From: Lichenostomus cassidix
Lineage: Eukaryota; Chordata; Aves; Passeriformes; Meliphagidae
Assembly: GCA_008360975.2 (NCBI GenBank)
Contig: CM039187.1
Coordinates: forward strand, 16,323,094-16,387,093
DNA: 64,000 nt
Direction of reading: 5' to 3'
Part shown: in pieces, positions 37,301 to 50,000 of the stretch
How positions within the stretch are numbered: the first letter of the stretch is position 1
How the letters are laid out: each line of letters begins with the position of its first letter
Translations under genes and position numbers: made by a program
Notes under the pieces: generated by a model
Database searches by the model: none
Told to the model about the DNA's origin: nothing
The model's input: the letters and a program-made list of their open reading frames with translations, nothing else

Positions 37301-40300
37301 AATGATCTGAAAATATATGTGCTATTCTCACATATTCCATGGCAGCTTTGCAGTGGCATTCTTTCTCAGGGCAAGGCTTTCTTGAAGATGGAAAAATTAA
37401 TATACCAGATGTGGGAAAAGTGCCAATTGAAGACTGCTTTGATTAAAAAGCTTTTTCAGAATTTCCAAACAACTGTGCTCAGATATTAACATTTCTTTAA
37501 GGATATGAGAGGACACTAATAAGTGCCTGATCCAGAGAAGTGCACAGATCCTTGAACAGATAGAAATTACTCAGAAAAATGATTGTACTATCACATATTC
37601 AAGCAAATGATTGTTTGAAGAAATGTTTAATCATCATTAATGATATATTATAACACTCAAAATTGCCAGATAAATGTAATGTAATTACAAGTAAACAAAA
37701 AAACCCTTCCAAAACTGTTGCCTACCCACTGCCTGTTTCTACATTAGGAAAATGCATTAATACTGAAAAATGGAGAGATATTAGAAAAATAGCAAACATC
37801 AGAAATTTCTGACACATCTGTATGTTGACATCATAAGATGGAACGTGTGTGACCATAGCCTTGCTAAGGGTGTGCTCACTGACAGTCTTGGCTCTGATTT
37901 TGGTAACAGCCATGTACTCAAGGAAAATTGTCTGGCTCTCTGTTGTTTTCATCACAGTGAAAAATGAAATGGTCAGTAACATGCCTGTGTAAAAACCTTT
38001 GAGAATGTCAATCAAAAATGCACATTTTCAGGTGGGTTTTAGGTCAAGCTTTCTCTGCAAAGGTGTTTTCCCACAAAAATATTCCTTCTGTTTCTTACCT
38101 TCTGTAGTTAAACTGCACAATTTAAGGACTAACCGAACCAGAAACTATATAAAAGGGTCAAGAGGTTTCCATTATCATTTGCTGAACCTTTTTATGTAGA
38201 CCCCTTTTGTGAGGCTGTTGGTTTTCTGTAAGCCCCATACAATGGTTTAAAGAGATAAGGGATGTTCACATTACATTTCTCATTACCACCCCAGCAGACA
38301 GTAACCACTACTGCTGTGGCTCTGGCTGTACCATTTGGTTTAGCAATTTCTGGCAATTTTGACAAATTAAGGAGCCAGCGTGGCAAAACGATTGCTGGGG
38401 GAGGCAAACATGGCTCTTTCTTCCCCAGTGACACACTGCTTGGTATGGGAGCAGCTGATGAGCCTCGTGTTGTTCTACAACCCTTATTTTTGCCATCTTT
38501 TTCATGTTTCAGCTCTGAGTATTTTTGCATTTGCGTAAAAAGAGAGTCTTCTAAACTCTTGCCATTCTCTTATGTCCCCTCACTCACCTATGCCCCTCTC
38601 TGGCACCTCCATTCTCTACTAGCTGCTTAGCATCACTTTGCCTTCCCAATTGCTTTTCCCATTCCATCTGTGCTCCATTCGATCTGTCTCCAGCAACCAT
38701 CCCCCTCATATGCATAAACTGAAGCAAGCAAAGAACATTTACTGCTCAGCATAGTGATAAGAGTTAGTAAGCTAGGCTTTTAGACAATTAATCTTCTCTG
38801 TCTGGATATGTTTGGGATGCAGGGTAAGTTTTAGCTGATGTTTGTGTGATGCCCAGCCCTGTGACACCGCTCTCTGATTAGAAGCCCCAAAGTACTACTA
38901 CAATACAGGTTATTAATTATTAACATTATTAATGTTGCTCTTATCTTAGGGAAATCCCTTCTTAAAAGTATAAAAGTGGTCATGCATTTCCAAAATAAAG
39001 CATCCAGATATATTCAGGCATATTATGGATAAAAAACTGGAAAAAGCATGAAGCACTTACAACAATCTTTCTTAATGTGCTTCTTGCCTTAGTGTTATGG
39101 CAGCAATTAAAATTCATGTTGGATTTTGTCTTTGTTTTGGGATTTTGTTAAAATATATTTGTTTGTTTACTTTGATTCTGGTACAATTCCCTAAATGAAC
39201 ATTCAGGTAAACTGTTCTTTTTTTAACTATTTGTAACAGTGCCAGGGAGACACTGAATTTATAGAGGTCTGACAAGCTGAATGTGTACCCTGCTTCTATA
39301 GATGTGCATAATCTGCAAGATTACATCCTCACACATGGAAAATTTCTGTGGATTCATCTGCCATTCTTTTCAGAAAAACATGATTTTTTTTTTTTGCCTG
39401 GAGACTGGACAGACACATATTTAAACAGAAGAAAGCTGACAACATAGAATGACAGTCTTAGGATGCTCAATGGAGTTATTTTTATTTAGGAACATAGGGT
39501 TGCAAAGGACCTCTTGGGTTGTTTTTAAACAAGTCAAAGTCATAATCATATAATTCTTGATAAATAGACTCTGCTGAAACCAAAACAAGCTGTTCTTTTT
39601 GAGTTAAATAGCTAACTCAAGGTGCAAAATGGGACGGCTGTTGACTGGAGAAAATAGATTAGATTAGAAATAGTGTTTGCATCCCAAGAGCTGTACAAGA
39701 ATTGAAGTCTTTATCTTCCATGTATGTAAGATCAATTTAGGATTTAGCTGCCTGCCAGAATGCTGGCAGTAGTACCTGCCATGGTATTGCTAGTGTGGGA
39801 ATGTGGGGAAACTAAAGGAGTCATAAAAGTGTCTTGCTTTTTTCCTAACATGAAAAAAAAAAAGATTACCTCCTTTTCTCCTAACTAGACCAGTGAATAG
39901 AAGGTTTGCAGCTGTCTACATCTTCTGTGCTCAGATCAAATACCATGTCCCATTTAAATGTGCTCTATTGTATAAGTTAAGGTGGCTAGCAAACTCCTGG
40001 GAAGGACTCTGGTCACTGGTCAGATGTGGTCATCCTCAATCCTTCAAAACATGCAAATGAAATGAACTTTTTCAAAACCTGTAAAATATTTAATCCTATG
40101 CTTCACTGTCCCACAGAACATACATCTTTTTGTAAGATAGCTTTTTCCTTTCTCTCTCTTCCTCTTCTGTCTTTGATACTTATACCATGCCCTTTCTGTT
40201 TTTTACTTGTATTCATTGTTTGTCTTTTTTCATTTCATTAAAGATGCAGCAGTCAAAGGGAATAGAAAGCAAGAGACAGAATTAAAACAAGAGGACAGCA

Positions 40301-43300
40301 TGAATGTAGCAAGTGCCTAGAAATAATATTTGGTGCAATCTTAAGAACAAAGAAGGTAAAAGATCTGTCCTAAACCTAGGTGAATAGGGTAAATAGAAGA
40401 CGATATTAAAACTGCCCTAGAGTTAGTTGCATAAGTTAAATGCAATTCTGTTACCTTTCACGCATTAATGAATCTTCTCCAGCTTTGCCTAAACTGCTTT
40501 ATACTTGTTCTTCATAAAATTCATCTGCACGAACGTTCTTAAAGTGACTTTGAAAGTTGTGTGCGTTGTTGTTCACCAGAAAAGTACAGTTTAAATTCAT
40601 TGGTGTGAAGGAACCTGTTTTGGAAGTGTGTCCTGGCATTCTGGACACAGAGACTGTCACCAGTTTCTCAGGCCTTGCCCAGCCATCTTCAAAGTGAAGG
40701 CAGCAAATGGCACATGCAGTTTAACTGTCTGTATGTATCTCACACTGATCCAGTAAGAAAATTCTAGGTAAGTCTCTTTATCATTCTTCTGACATGTACA
40801 TCTCTGTATTATGGAACAGGTAAAAGTAAGTGTTGGATTCTGTGCTTATTTGTGCTGGTAATACATATTTGGGCCAGCTCCTTTGGGATAAACTGCACAG
40901 AATTCTTCCATGAAGTCCTGAATGCAACTGCAAAGGCATTTTAACACACAGCCATTTTGCTTTTGTGTGGTCAGGATAGTGTGAAGAATAAGAAAGTGAT
41001 GGAGTGGGGCCCCCTGTATGGTCTGGGATCTGTGTGCTCCTGCTGTGGGGCAGCTATGATATAAACCTCACCTTGTGCCTGTTCCTCTGCCTGAAGCTGT
41101 AGCCCTCTGCACATTCAGCATTTTCAGAAAGCACCCAAACTGTCTGGCACTGGAGGTGGTATTTCTTGAGATGAGGGAGTTGCCCAGGTACATCAACACT
41201 GTAAATGGAGCAGCTGAACAGGGCAGGAAAACACCAACTCCTTGTCCCTGGGCAGGCCAGCATGGCTGTACCTGCTGTTCCTCTGTCCTTTGTCCCACAA
41301 GTGCTCTGTGTCTCCAAGCTGTTGCGATATCATTACTGAACTGATTTCTTTAAAGGAGGAGACCTTTAGGGTGGCAGGAGAGGCGAGCAGGGGGAGCAGT
41401 GAGTGCTTTGCTGGCTGTGAGCTTTTTAAAAGGTCAGTGGCTCCTGTTGCTGTGCTGGCTGGTTGCTAAGCTGCCGTGGATTTTTGTGCTCCTTTTCCTG
41501 GCAAAAGAGACCTTGTGCTGAGGTGCCAGTTTATAGCAGTGCCTTCTTAGTAACCTCACCCACTCCTTTCTGCTCTCTGAGCAGCTGAGTAAGGGAGATG
41601 CTCTCAGGAGCACTTGTTTTCTTTCCAGGGTTCTCAAAAACAGCTGCTAAAGTAACTGATAGGTTATTCTTCCTGTCAAATTAAACTTAATGTTTTAACC
41701 TGGAGGAACTGAGTCACTGTTTAGTAAGCTGCCAGGGCACACTGGGTAACTAAGACTTTCTTAGGGATCAGCAGAATTTGTGCCATGTTCGCCTAACTTA
41801 TATCTTCTTTGAACTCACAGCAAAGCACATTTGCTTAGTGCTTGAGTGAAAATTATATAGTAAAGGTTGCAAAGTATAGAGCTGTTTCATGAGATTGTCT
41901 TTTAACCCTGCTTTCCTTTAGCAGGAGCTTTCATGTTCATCTGAGATATAATAGCTGCCAATGGTGCCAGGTTTACAGTGGAGTAGATAGGCAAAAAGAC
42001 TCTTACCCTGTGCCAGAAAGGTTAAGAAAAAGATGCAACATGAGAGCAAACTGACGTTTTGGATGGGGAAGGACATGATTGCTCAGATTAAGTGTGCTTT
42101 CTTGCTGTTCAACTCCATTTGCAGAGTCCACAGTCTGTACTATCTGCCGTACAGATAATTAGAAAACAGCACCAGGGTGTAAACAAGTGAGGTTTCCTAA
42201 ACTCAGAATGAAACTGTCAGATTGTCATAATAAGTGCTTTTAGACATGTGCAGCAGTAAGAAAGGTAATTATTTAACTTTCCCATTAGTTCAGTGGCTGT
42301 GAAAGGCACAGCACTCCTTGAAGCGAGTGGGGAGTCAAGGAGATGAGGGTTGCACTGATCTGCTGTAGGGAGGCTGGGTGGCCTTTTTGTATTGGCCAGG
42401 CATTTCTTATAATATGGTTGTTTTCAGTCACTTGTAACCTCATTAAATGTTTGCTGGCAGGGTTCTGGGAAAATAACAGCAAGTAACCATGTAACCAAAT
42501 AGCTAATCTATGTTTACTTAGCCTGATATGTCATCAAATTCTTCCCAAGTACGTTAATGTACAGCTAAAAATGCGAACTAGGGTCTCAACCATCATCTGA
42601 TGGTTGCCTGGGAAGTTGGGCCAAAGATCCAGGCTGAGGCCATGCCACCCAGCTACTGCTGTTTGTGCATTAAAATTAGTTAGGGCTCTGTATGTGGAGA
42701 CTGTTGACTCCTCTGAAAATTTTTGTGTATATTTCTGCTTATTGACGAGTTACTATTATCTCTTCTGGCATTCCTGGAAGTTCCTCCTCCACACTAAATA
42801 ATCAGAGCTTGAAAAAAAACCCCAAAACCTTTATTCCTGTAGAAGGGGCAGTGAAAGATACTACTCAGATCCAAAATAAGAAGCCACTCCTTGCCAAGAC
42901 TCTGCAGAAGTGCTGCAGTGATATGTCTGAGTTGCTCAGGATCCCTCTGTGATGGATCACGTGCTTATGCAAGCTCCACCTAACTATATTACTTGTGATT
43001 GCCAGGAAAATCTTGAGCTAAATAAATTTATGAGTGCCCAGTTAATTCATGGATTCTTATGGGCTATTCAATCATCCAGGCATTTGAACATTACTTATTA
43101 AACTTGCAATACTGCAAGTAATCCACCCTGACGCCCTTAGTGTTACATGCAAAATGTCGTGGCCACGTGGTAAAAAGATCTGGTGCTGGCTCTGCTTGTT
43201 CAAGTGAGTTTGGCAGGATCAGTTGATGGTAGACTTCGGTGACAAATCAGTATATAATCTATTTGTGCCACTCTGGCGTCATGCTAGATTAGCTAGCAGC

Positions 43301-46300
43301 GTTTTTTGTGGCTAGGTTAGATGTAGGCACTCACAAAAGTGTTGAATTTTGTTTTCCATCTAAGTAGGCAGGGATGTGGTGGTGATTTGAATCAAATTGT
43401 ACTGCTTGATCATCTGGTCATTCCCTGATCTGACATGAAGAATCTTGTAACCTCTGCCTTAGCCATCAGATGACTTGTTGATCCAATGTTTTCACGTATT
43501 TCATAAGGCAGTTGTTGCTTGAAGCTATACAGAAAGCTTCAATTGGAGCTACAATTGACCCAATCAGGTAAAAATAAAGAATCAGTCATTAGTTCATGTC
43601 AGCTCACTCGAAATGCTACATAAACCCTGCAGAGCTGTCTGTCGCCTGGTTGGAATCAACACAAGAGAAATATGGTCTGCTCACAAATTAGCAGCGTGTG
43701 CCAGAAGGCAAATACACAAGGTGTGTGTCAAGTGATGAGTCCCTGGATGTGTTTTCTGTGCCATGTGCCTGCTATCCTCTAACTTATGACTGCAGGCATT
43801 TTCAGCCTCCCTCAGATTTTGTGAATAATACTATACTTTCCTACAAACACTCTTTCTTGTTTTACTGCATTAGCCAATCTGTTATCCCTTTTTTTGTCCT
43901 CTCCTTCTGGAGAGGAAAGGAGGCTGCAGGTACACACTGACGCTGCTGTATGCTTGTGCTGAAGCAAATAGGTAAGGTGAAAAAATGTGATGTTTTGCTT
44001 GAAGTGTAAAGTTCAAGGCTTGTGAAGAGGTCAGTGATGTCCTGCTGGTCATGTGGACACCTGCAGAAGCTTCCCAGAAAGCTCTGTCAGCTGCACTGGC
44101 ATTTTTTGCCATGTATTAGAAAGTTGTGTCAGAAAAAGCAAACAGTCCTGGTCTCCATTCTGGAACTTTCATTGATTTTTTTTTTTTTAATGTGTGTAAG
44201 TCCTAGTAATCGAATACCTTGAAGATGAGGTTTGAAACCATGAACTCCTTTGGGCTTACTTTTTTTGGTGGGATTTTTCTAATCAGCTGTAGGAATAAAT
44301 TTGCAAAGATTGCATCCAGCTAGGACCCTTTAAACTCACTTGGGCACCTCTATCCATGAGATATCATTTTTTTTTGCTTACAGAATTTCAGCCATGAATT
44401 CTTGTTTGATTTTTGTGAGCAACTGTAGCCATTGATATGTAATCCAAACTGTAGCCACGTCACATGTCCCATCTGAGATGTGGCCTGTTGTTCATACAAA
44501 GAGGGAATGGTTTGCATAACCAGGCAGAGAAGAGTACTGTGTGTCTCTCCAAAGAGCCACAGAAGTAAAAAGCAAAGCAGGTCATTAGAGTTTTTATAAT
44601 ACCTGAGTTCTCTTCTAGTTCATTGTTGTGGGTTATATTGTAAAATAACCTTCATGGTGCAGTGAAAATCACTATTGTGCTACACTCAATAAAAACACAG
44701 AGAATAACCTTGCAAAGGCTTTATAATACAATTTAACTTATGATGAAACAGATGTTGGTAACAATGGAGTAGAAGATAATAAAACAACATTAGTACATGT
44801 TCTAATGCTTGTAGTGGGCATTCTTTTGGGCTCTGAATTATTAGAAATATTTATACAAATATTTCATTATAAATAAATATTAGCAAATTCTATTACATGA
44901 AGAGAGAAAACAGGCAGTAGTTTTTATTTCCAAATATGATACAACATTTTTGGCCTAAAGTAAAGTGTGTCATACACACTGATTAGTGCAGAAGGAAAAA
45001 TATACGGTACTTGAGGAATACAAGGAAAGACCTGGAACACATATTTAACATTAGCTGGTTTAGCTGGTGTAACTGGATGGCAGTATAATACACTTTTGGC
45101 ATATTTTGTGGATATTTTTATTCACTGGTATTTTTCAAGGATATTGTTTCAAACAAGTTATAGGTCAAAAATGTTGACAAGCACACATTTTGTTGTGAGG
45201 CTATGAACAGCTCTGTTTGCTGTTCCCTTTCTGTGGCAGGTCAGATGCCCCATCATATAAAAGATGTTCAGATGCCCCTGACTTTTGGACTTTGGCTCTG
45301 CTGGACATGGCGGAAGCTTCCAGCAGCTTCTCACAGAAGCCACCCCTGTAGCCCCCCAGCTACCACAAACCAGGCCATTCAAACCTCATACATCCCTAAC
45401 TCTGAAAGTTGCACCAGGGATTTTCTGGTTTCAACATTTATGGGGTGAGTTGTGTTAGCACATAGAGCTTGATCATACCCTGTATGATCAGCTGCAACTC
45501 TTGGGCTTTGAAAGCCAATCAGGTAGATTAGGATTACATTTCTTATCCTTTTTCAGAAAATCAGAACACTACCAAAGATTTTGTTTTCAAAAAGAGTCTG
45601 CTGATCCTCTTGTACAGTGTTGTTACAAGGTATTATTTACAGCCTAGTAGGAATTCAGCTAAGCTTTCAATGTTTTGCGAGTTTTGTTTGTCATATCTGT
45701 TTTCTCCTATTTTGCTCACCTTTAAGTTTGGCAGTGTGCATATATTTTCTTAAAATAATTCTGGTTTTGGTTTTGAGGTACAACTTTGGATATCTCAAGG
45801 AGGCCTCTGATGAGCACTTCCCACAGGCTCATCTGTGGTGGTATTCAGGGCTGGCTCTGGGGTGCCCTGCTATTTTGGGTCAGGGAACTCTGGCTTTGCT
45901 GAGTCAAGCCTTGAGCATCACCTGTCTGAGCAGCTTCAAGGACCAAGGATGCACATTATTAGCCATGTAGCCTGTGGCTCTTGTCAGTGGGAATGTTGCA
46001 TATTTAGCACCTGTTGTAGCTAGGTGGCATAGAAGCTATTTGAGATTTCTCTTCAAGCAAAACTGAAAGACATCCCAGATATTTTTTTTACTTATAAATC
46101 TTTGATCTATCTAAGGGCTAAAGGCTGTCTTGCAGCTCCCAGAGTGCATTTGGAAACCATTTTATGGCCTGAATGCAGACACAGTTTTGATTTAAGTGGT
46201 AAGGAGAGGGGGACAGGCTAGCTCTAACCCTCTGTGAACTGTCCATGCTCAGAAAATTAAGTTGCTGTGTCCTGCTGATTACTGCTCTCATCTGGGGTTT

Positions 46301-46677
46301 AGCTTGTGAGAACAAGGAGGTCATTTTATCATCAGACCTGCTCTGGTTGTGCAGTGAATATTCCCTTGCTGTACAAAGGTGAAAACTGTGTTCTGTAAAA
46401 AAGAAGTTTTGCACTAAATTCTGTGCCTGGAAGAACAGCTAGTTTGAGTAGAGATTGCAATTGAAAATATAGTCCAGGCCAGAGCCTGGTGGAGGTAAAT
46501 GAGTGACCTGCAGTGAAGAGTGTGACTTGCACGTGTATGCAGTGACATGCAGGGCGAAGAAGGTATTGTGTGCTAGGATGCAAGTGCTGGGCAAATGACC
46601 CAAATTATCACGAAAAGCATGATACCAGACACTGGGTGAGATTCTGATGGCCCTCATGTTTCCAAAAAATGTTCACA
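25301..46677 (+). other. SLC16A12: Presumed long 5' intron(s) of SLC16A12
   Basis: About 21 kb between the CpG island and the first coding exon. All open frames are short and unlike known proteins. Small features only: an 8-bp-arm inverted repeat at 42588-42605, a 9-bp-arm inverted repeat at 45470-45490, and a possible very degraded CR1-like patch near 39490-39530. One or more noncoding 5' exons may lie here, but I cannot identify them. Confidence 0.5.
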
Positions 46678-46798
46678 AACCGCATGTGAAAGAAGACGCT
46701 CCCTCTTCTGCAGTGGGGCTGAGGCAGGATGTCCTGCCCGGCCGTTCCAGTTCCAGCCCCGTGCCCTGACTGCTGCTCTGCCTGTGTTCTCTCCCCAG

Positions 46799-46873
46799 AT
46801 GGCTGGTGACCCATGTGCCGAGCTGCCCCAGCCCACACTCGCCATGCCGGCCCGAGCCAGCCGCGGCCACTGA
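46799..46873 (+). other. SLC16A12: Upstream ORF 1 in SLC16A12 leader (24 codons)
   Basis: The ATG lies at the very start of the predicted exon, in frame with the main ORF, but is closed by TGA at 46871-46873, 24 nt before the true start. A second in-frame ATG is at 46844. It exists only if the transcript includes 46799 onward. Confidence 0.45.
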
Positions 46874-46897
46874 GGCGAGGAGGAGGCAGGAGCCGCC
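46799..46897 (+). other. SLC16A12: SLC16A12 5' UTR part of first coding exon
   Basis: A plausible acceptor, TGTTCTCTCCCCAG, ends at 46798, leaving 99 nt of 5' UTR before the ATG. If transcription instead starts inside the local CpG-rich patch, this boundary does not apply. Confidence 0.5.
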
Positions 46898-46938
46898 ATG
46901 GCCTCGTTGCGGCGGGCCCGGCACAGCGGCCCTCCTGA
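46813..46938 (+). other. SLC16A12: Upstream ORF 2, overlaps the SLC16A12 start
   Basis: The ATG at 46813, in weak context (C at -3, T at +4), opens 41 codons in another frame and ends at TGA 46936-46938, past the main ATG at 46898. Overlapping uORFs of this kind usually lower translation of the main frame; leaky scanning would be favoured by the weak context. Confidence 0.45.
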
Positions 46939-47007
46939 CGGCGGCTGGGGATGGATGATCGTGGCCGGCTGCTTCCTTGTCACCATCTGCACCAGGGCCG
47001 TGACGAG
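46898..47007 (+). CDS. SLC16A12: SLC16A12 coding exon 1 ([19 protein letters not shown]...)
   Basis: 110 nt from the Kozak ATG to GACGAG|GTAAAG. It encodes a short basic N-terminus, then [11 protein letters not shown] and TM1 ([14 protein letters not shown]). It ends with AG of an Arg codon. Confidence 0.94.
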
Positions 47008-50000
47008 GTAAAGGCACTGCTGCTTGTCTTGCTGCCCTGTTTGTGGCATTATCCTCTTTTTTCCCCCCCTAGGAAGAGGGTTTGGGATTTTCTCTAATGT
47101 CCTGCAGCTGACAGGGTTGTTCTGGTTAGGTGCAGACTCTGTCTTGCTACATTTTCCAGGGCTTCCTGAAACCCCTGAGGCCTCAGGATTAAAAGCCCCT
47201 GGTTTTAGTGTCGCCTCCCCTGACAGCTGCTCTAGCTTTCAGCACTCACTCCTTGAATTGTTACAGAATCAAGGCCTGGGGCAGGTAGCGCTATTTCAGG
47301 CTGTGCTGGTTTGGCTGGGGAGGGAGGAACTTTGTAGGGTCTCTTTGGGTTCACTTTGTCCCTCTGACCCCACAGCTGTGCCCCTTTCTGCCAGTCTCAG
47401 TGAATTAGCTTGACTCCTGAGTCAATGTGAAAAGCATGTAAATACCTCCCCCCCTTCTCCTACTGCAAGCATTTCAGGTACTGTCCTGCCTGAGAAGGTC
47501 CAAGCCCTCGAGAAGAGACCCCTCTCTGTACCCTTCTGGTATGTGAAATACGCAGAAAATATTTTCTCGAAAATAGAAAGAACAGGAATAGACTGCTGCC
47601 TTGAATAAACATAATGCAATCTGGGATGAGATTGCTTTTACAGTGACTTTGATGTTGACTGGAGACAGAGGAGCCTGGTGTGTGTGAACATGAACATTTT
47701 AGCTATATTAAGCAGAGAGATAAGCACCCTGGTAAGTGAGGAAAACTGAATGAGTGTTTTGTGGACAGTCAGTATAATGTAAACACAGTGTTTCCTGCCT
47801 GAAGTTCTTATTTTTTTAAATAAAGCTGCTGGGTTTTGAGGTCTAAAGTCTTTAGCAATCCAGGGTCTTGGAGTAAACAGCATAGAAGGGGATAGAAACA
47901 CTGGTACAGTGTTAGTTAATGTATGCAAATGTACCAGTTCCGTAACAGCAGTAGAGAATTCCCAGCTGGTTTGATTCCTTCTTCATGCGTGAAATCTGTT
48001 ACATCCAAGAAATCATCCAGTGGCTGGCACACATTAGGCTATATAGAAGAATGAAGTATGTGCAAGAAAAAAGCTGACAAAAGTAGTCATTAATTGATTA
48101 AGGAAAATGAGAGGGGGAAAAGGCATCTCTTGTTGATCCAGAAAAGAGAATGAAACTATGCAGCCTTTTAATCTGTTCCTCTGCAGGGACATGTTGAACA
48201 GTAACATTTGTTAAGTAGAGCCAAGTAACCTTTCCTGGAAGTATTTTATTAAACTCTTGGAAGGTCCACAGGTTCCTGCTCTGTTTTGGTTCTCTGTTTG
48301 TGAGGAATTGTGAGGAATTGTTTTGCCCTTGTCCATCCATAGCTACAGCTGGTGTTTGCTCTGTAGGTGCTCTATTGGCCCTACCTCACAGTTTGTACAT
48401 GTGTGGAATAGAGAAAAGGTCAGTGAAGAACTGGGAGGCCAGGACTTTGTGTGCCAGCGAAGCTACATCCTAATGTGGGCTGTAAATTGCTGGTGATAGT
48501 TACAATTTCAATTTCCTTTCAGTTCAAAATATTATGAGTTATAAAAACTCTAGCAGCAGATACCCCAGCAGGAAGCATGTGATATTATAATGTTAATGAC
48601 CACAGTTTTGATTTTCCCAGGAGCTGGAGAGGACCTTCAAGCGGGTACTTTTTGTACCCAAAGAGTGAGACCAGTGTTTTCCGTGAGCCAAATATTCCAT
48701 GTTCAACAGATTGGTGTTCATGTTTTCTGTCCTAGGTGCATCTCCATTTTTTTTGTGGAGTTCCAGGCATACTTTGGGCAGGATTATGCCAGAACTGCTT
48801 GGATCCACTCCATTGTCGACTGTGCTACGATGCTCTGTGGTGTGTATTACCTTTTTAAGTGTAATGTGGCTGCTTTTGTGTCAGCTCCATCTGGTTTTAG
48901 CATGCTCACAAGTTGGTGGAGTCAGCTGGGAAAGAGTGATACTCTGGGATCCCTGGGGTGTGGTATATCCAAGCTGCTTCCCTCAACATAATTGTGCAAG
49001 GAAGGGAATGTCTTTATACTAAAGAAAAGAAGCAGAACTTTGTTTTGTGAAATGATCTAATTTTTCAGAAATGTACTTTCTTGAGGTCTACTGGGACATG
49101 TCATGTTTTAGAGCTATTAACAGAGCACTTGTTTCTTTTACATTTGATTGGAGTCGTATTTGAGACTTAGCACAGGATGTACATCTTGCCTCCAGATCAA
49201 GTCACAACCACCCTCCTTTTATCAAAAGCGTATATTTACAAATAGTCTTCTCCCTTAAAAGAAGATTTTATATTACTATAAATGATGTGCATCAATGCAG
49301 CAATTGTAATGAATTTCTCATGGGTTTGCTTTAAAGCTGCACAGTTAGGTGAAAATCCATGCCCTAGTCCGGTGAAAGCGGGTTAATTCATAAAAATTGC
49401 TAAAAAGGCAGAGGGACACAGCTGGAATGAGACACAGCAACTCACTTGTGACAGCCAGGTTATATCTTGGGAGAAAAAGAGGGATAAGGGCAACCTTGCC
49501 CTGGCATTGCAGGTAATAGAGGGGGAGAGGTCTGATGATGACATCCCATGGCAGAGTCAGGGTGATCTGGGAGCCATCAGTGTTGGAGAAGTGCAGCAGC
49601 AGGGTAGCAGCGCTGGAGGTTGTCCAAAAGATGCGACACCTCTCCTGTTTGGGTCTGACCCAGAGCCCGTAAGGCTGGGGAGCTATGAGGAAGAATGCCT
49701 GAAGTTACTGAGGGTTGAAGTGCAAATCCCAGGTGGGGAAAGGTCAGAGTGTTGTAAGCGTGGAGTAATGAACATTGTGGGCTGTTGCTGTGGCCTGTCT
49801 TGACCCCTAGGACTGCAGATTAGCTGTATACCATAATGACTTTGATCTATGAAAATGGCTGCTGAGAAACCTACTGTAAATTGTAAATACTGTAAATTAT
49901 CCTGACTTTCTGGAAAATTACTTTTGTAATTTCTTTTTGTTTTTTTGGCACTTATGCTATTGCAATAGGGTGATGTTGGAAGACCATTCTGTAGCTGCAA

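Larger units (their letters stand above)
46678..46995 (+). promoter_or_regulatory. SLC16A12: CpG-rich segment over the first SLC16A12 coding exon
   Basis: A hand count gives about 25 CpG in about 320 bp and GC in the low 60s percent, an estimated observed/expected near 0.7. The flanks are CpG-poor. This could be an alternative promoter directly upstream of the coding start, or just a GC-rich exon. Confidence 0.4.

Noticed and set aside
39484..39560. Degraded CR1-like patch (ACATAGGGTTGCAAAGGACC)
   Set aside because: A resemblance to minus-oriented CR1 ends covers only about 20 bases; too weak to call.
45470..45490. Inverted repeat TGATCATAC / GTATGATCA
   Set aside because: Nine-bp arms with a short loop are expected by chance more than once in 64 kb; no supporting context.
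46654..47049. 131- and 114-codon minus-strand frames opposite SLC16A12 coding exon 1
   Set aside because: They are shadows of a GC-rich coding exon on the other strand.
48590..48991. 133-codon plus-strand open frame
   Set aside because: Only 48736-48839 is coding (SLC16A12 exon 2); the rest is intron read through.
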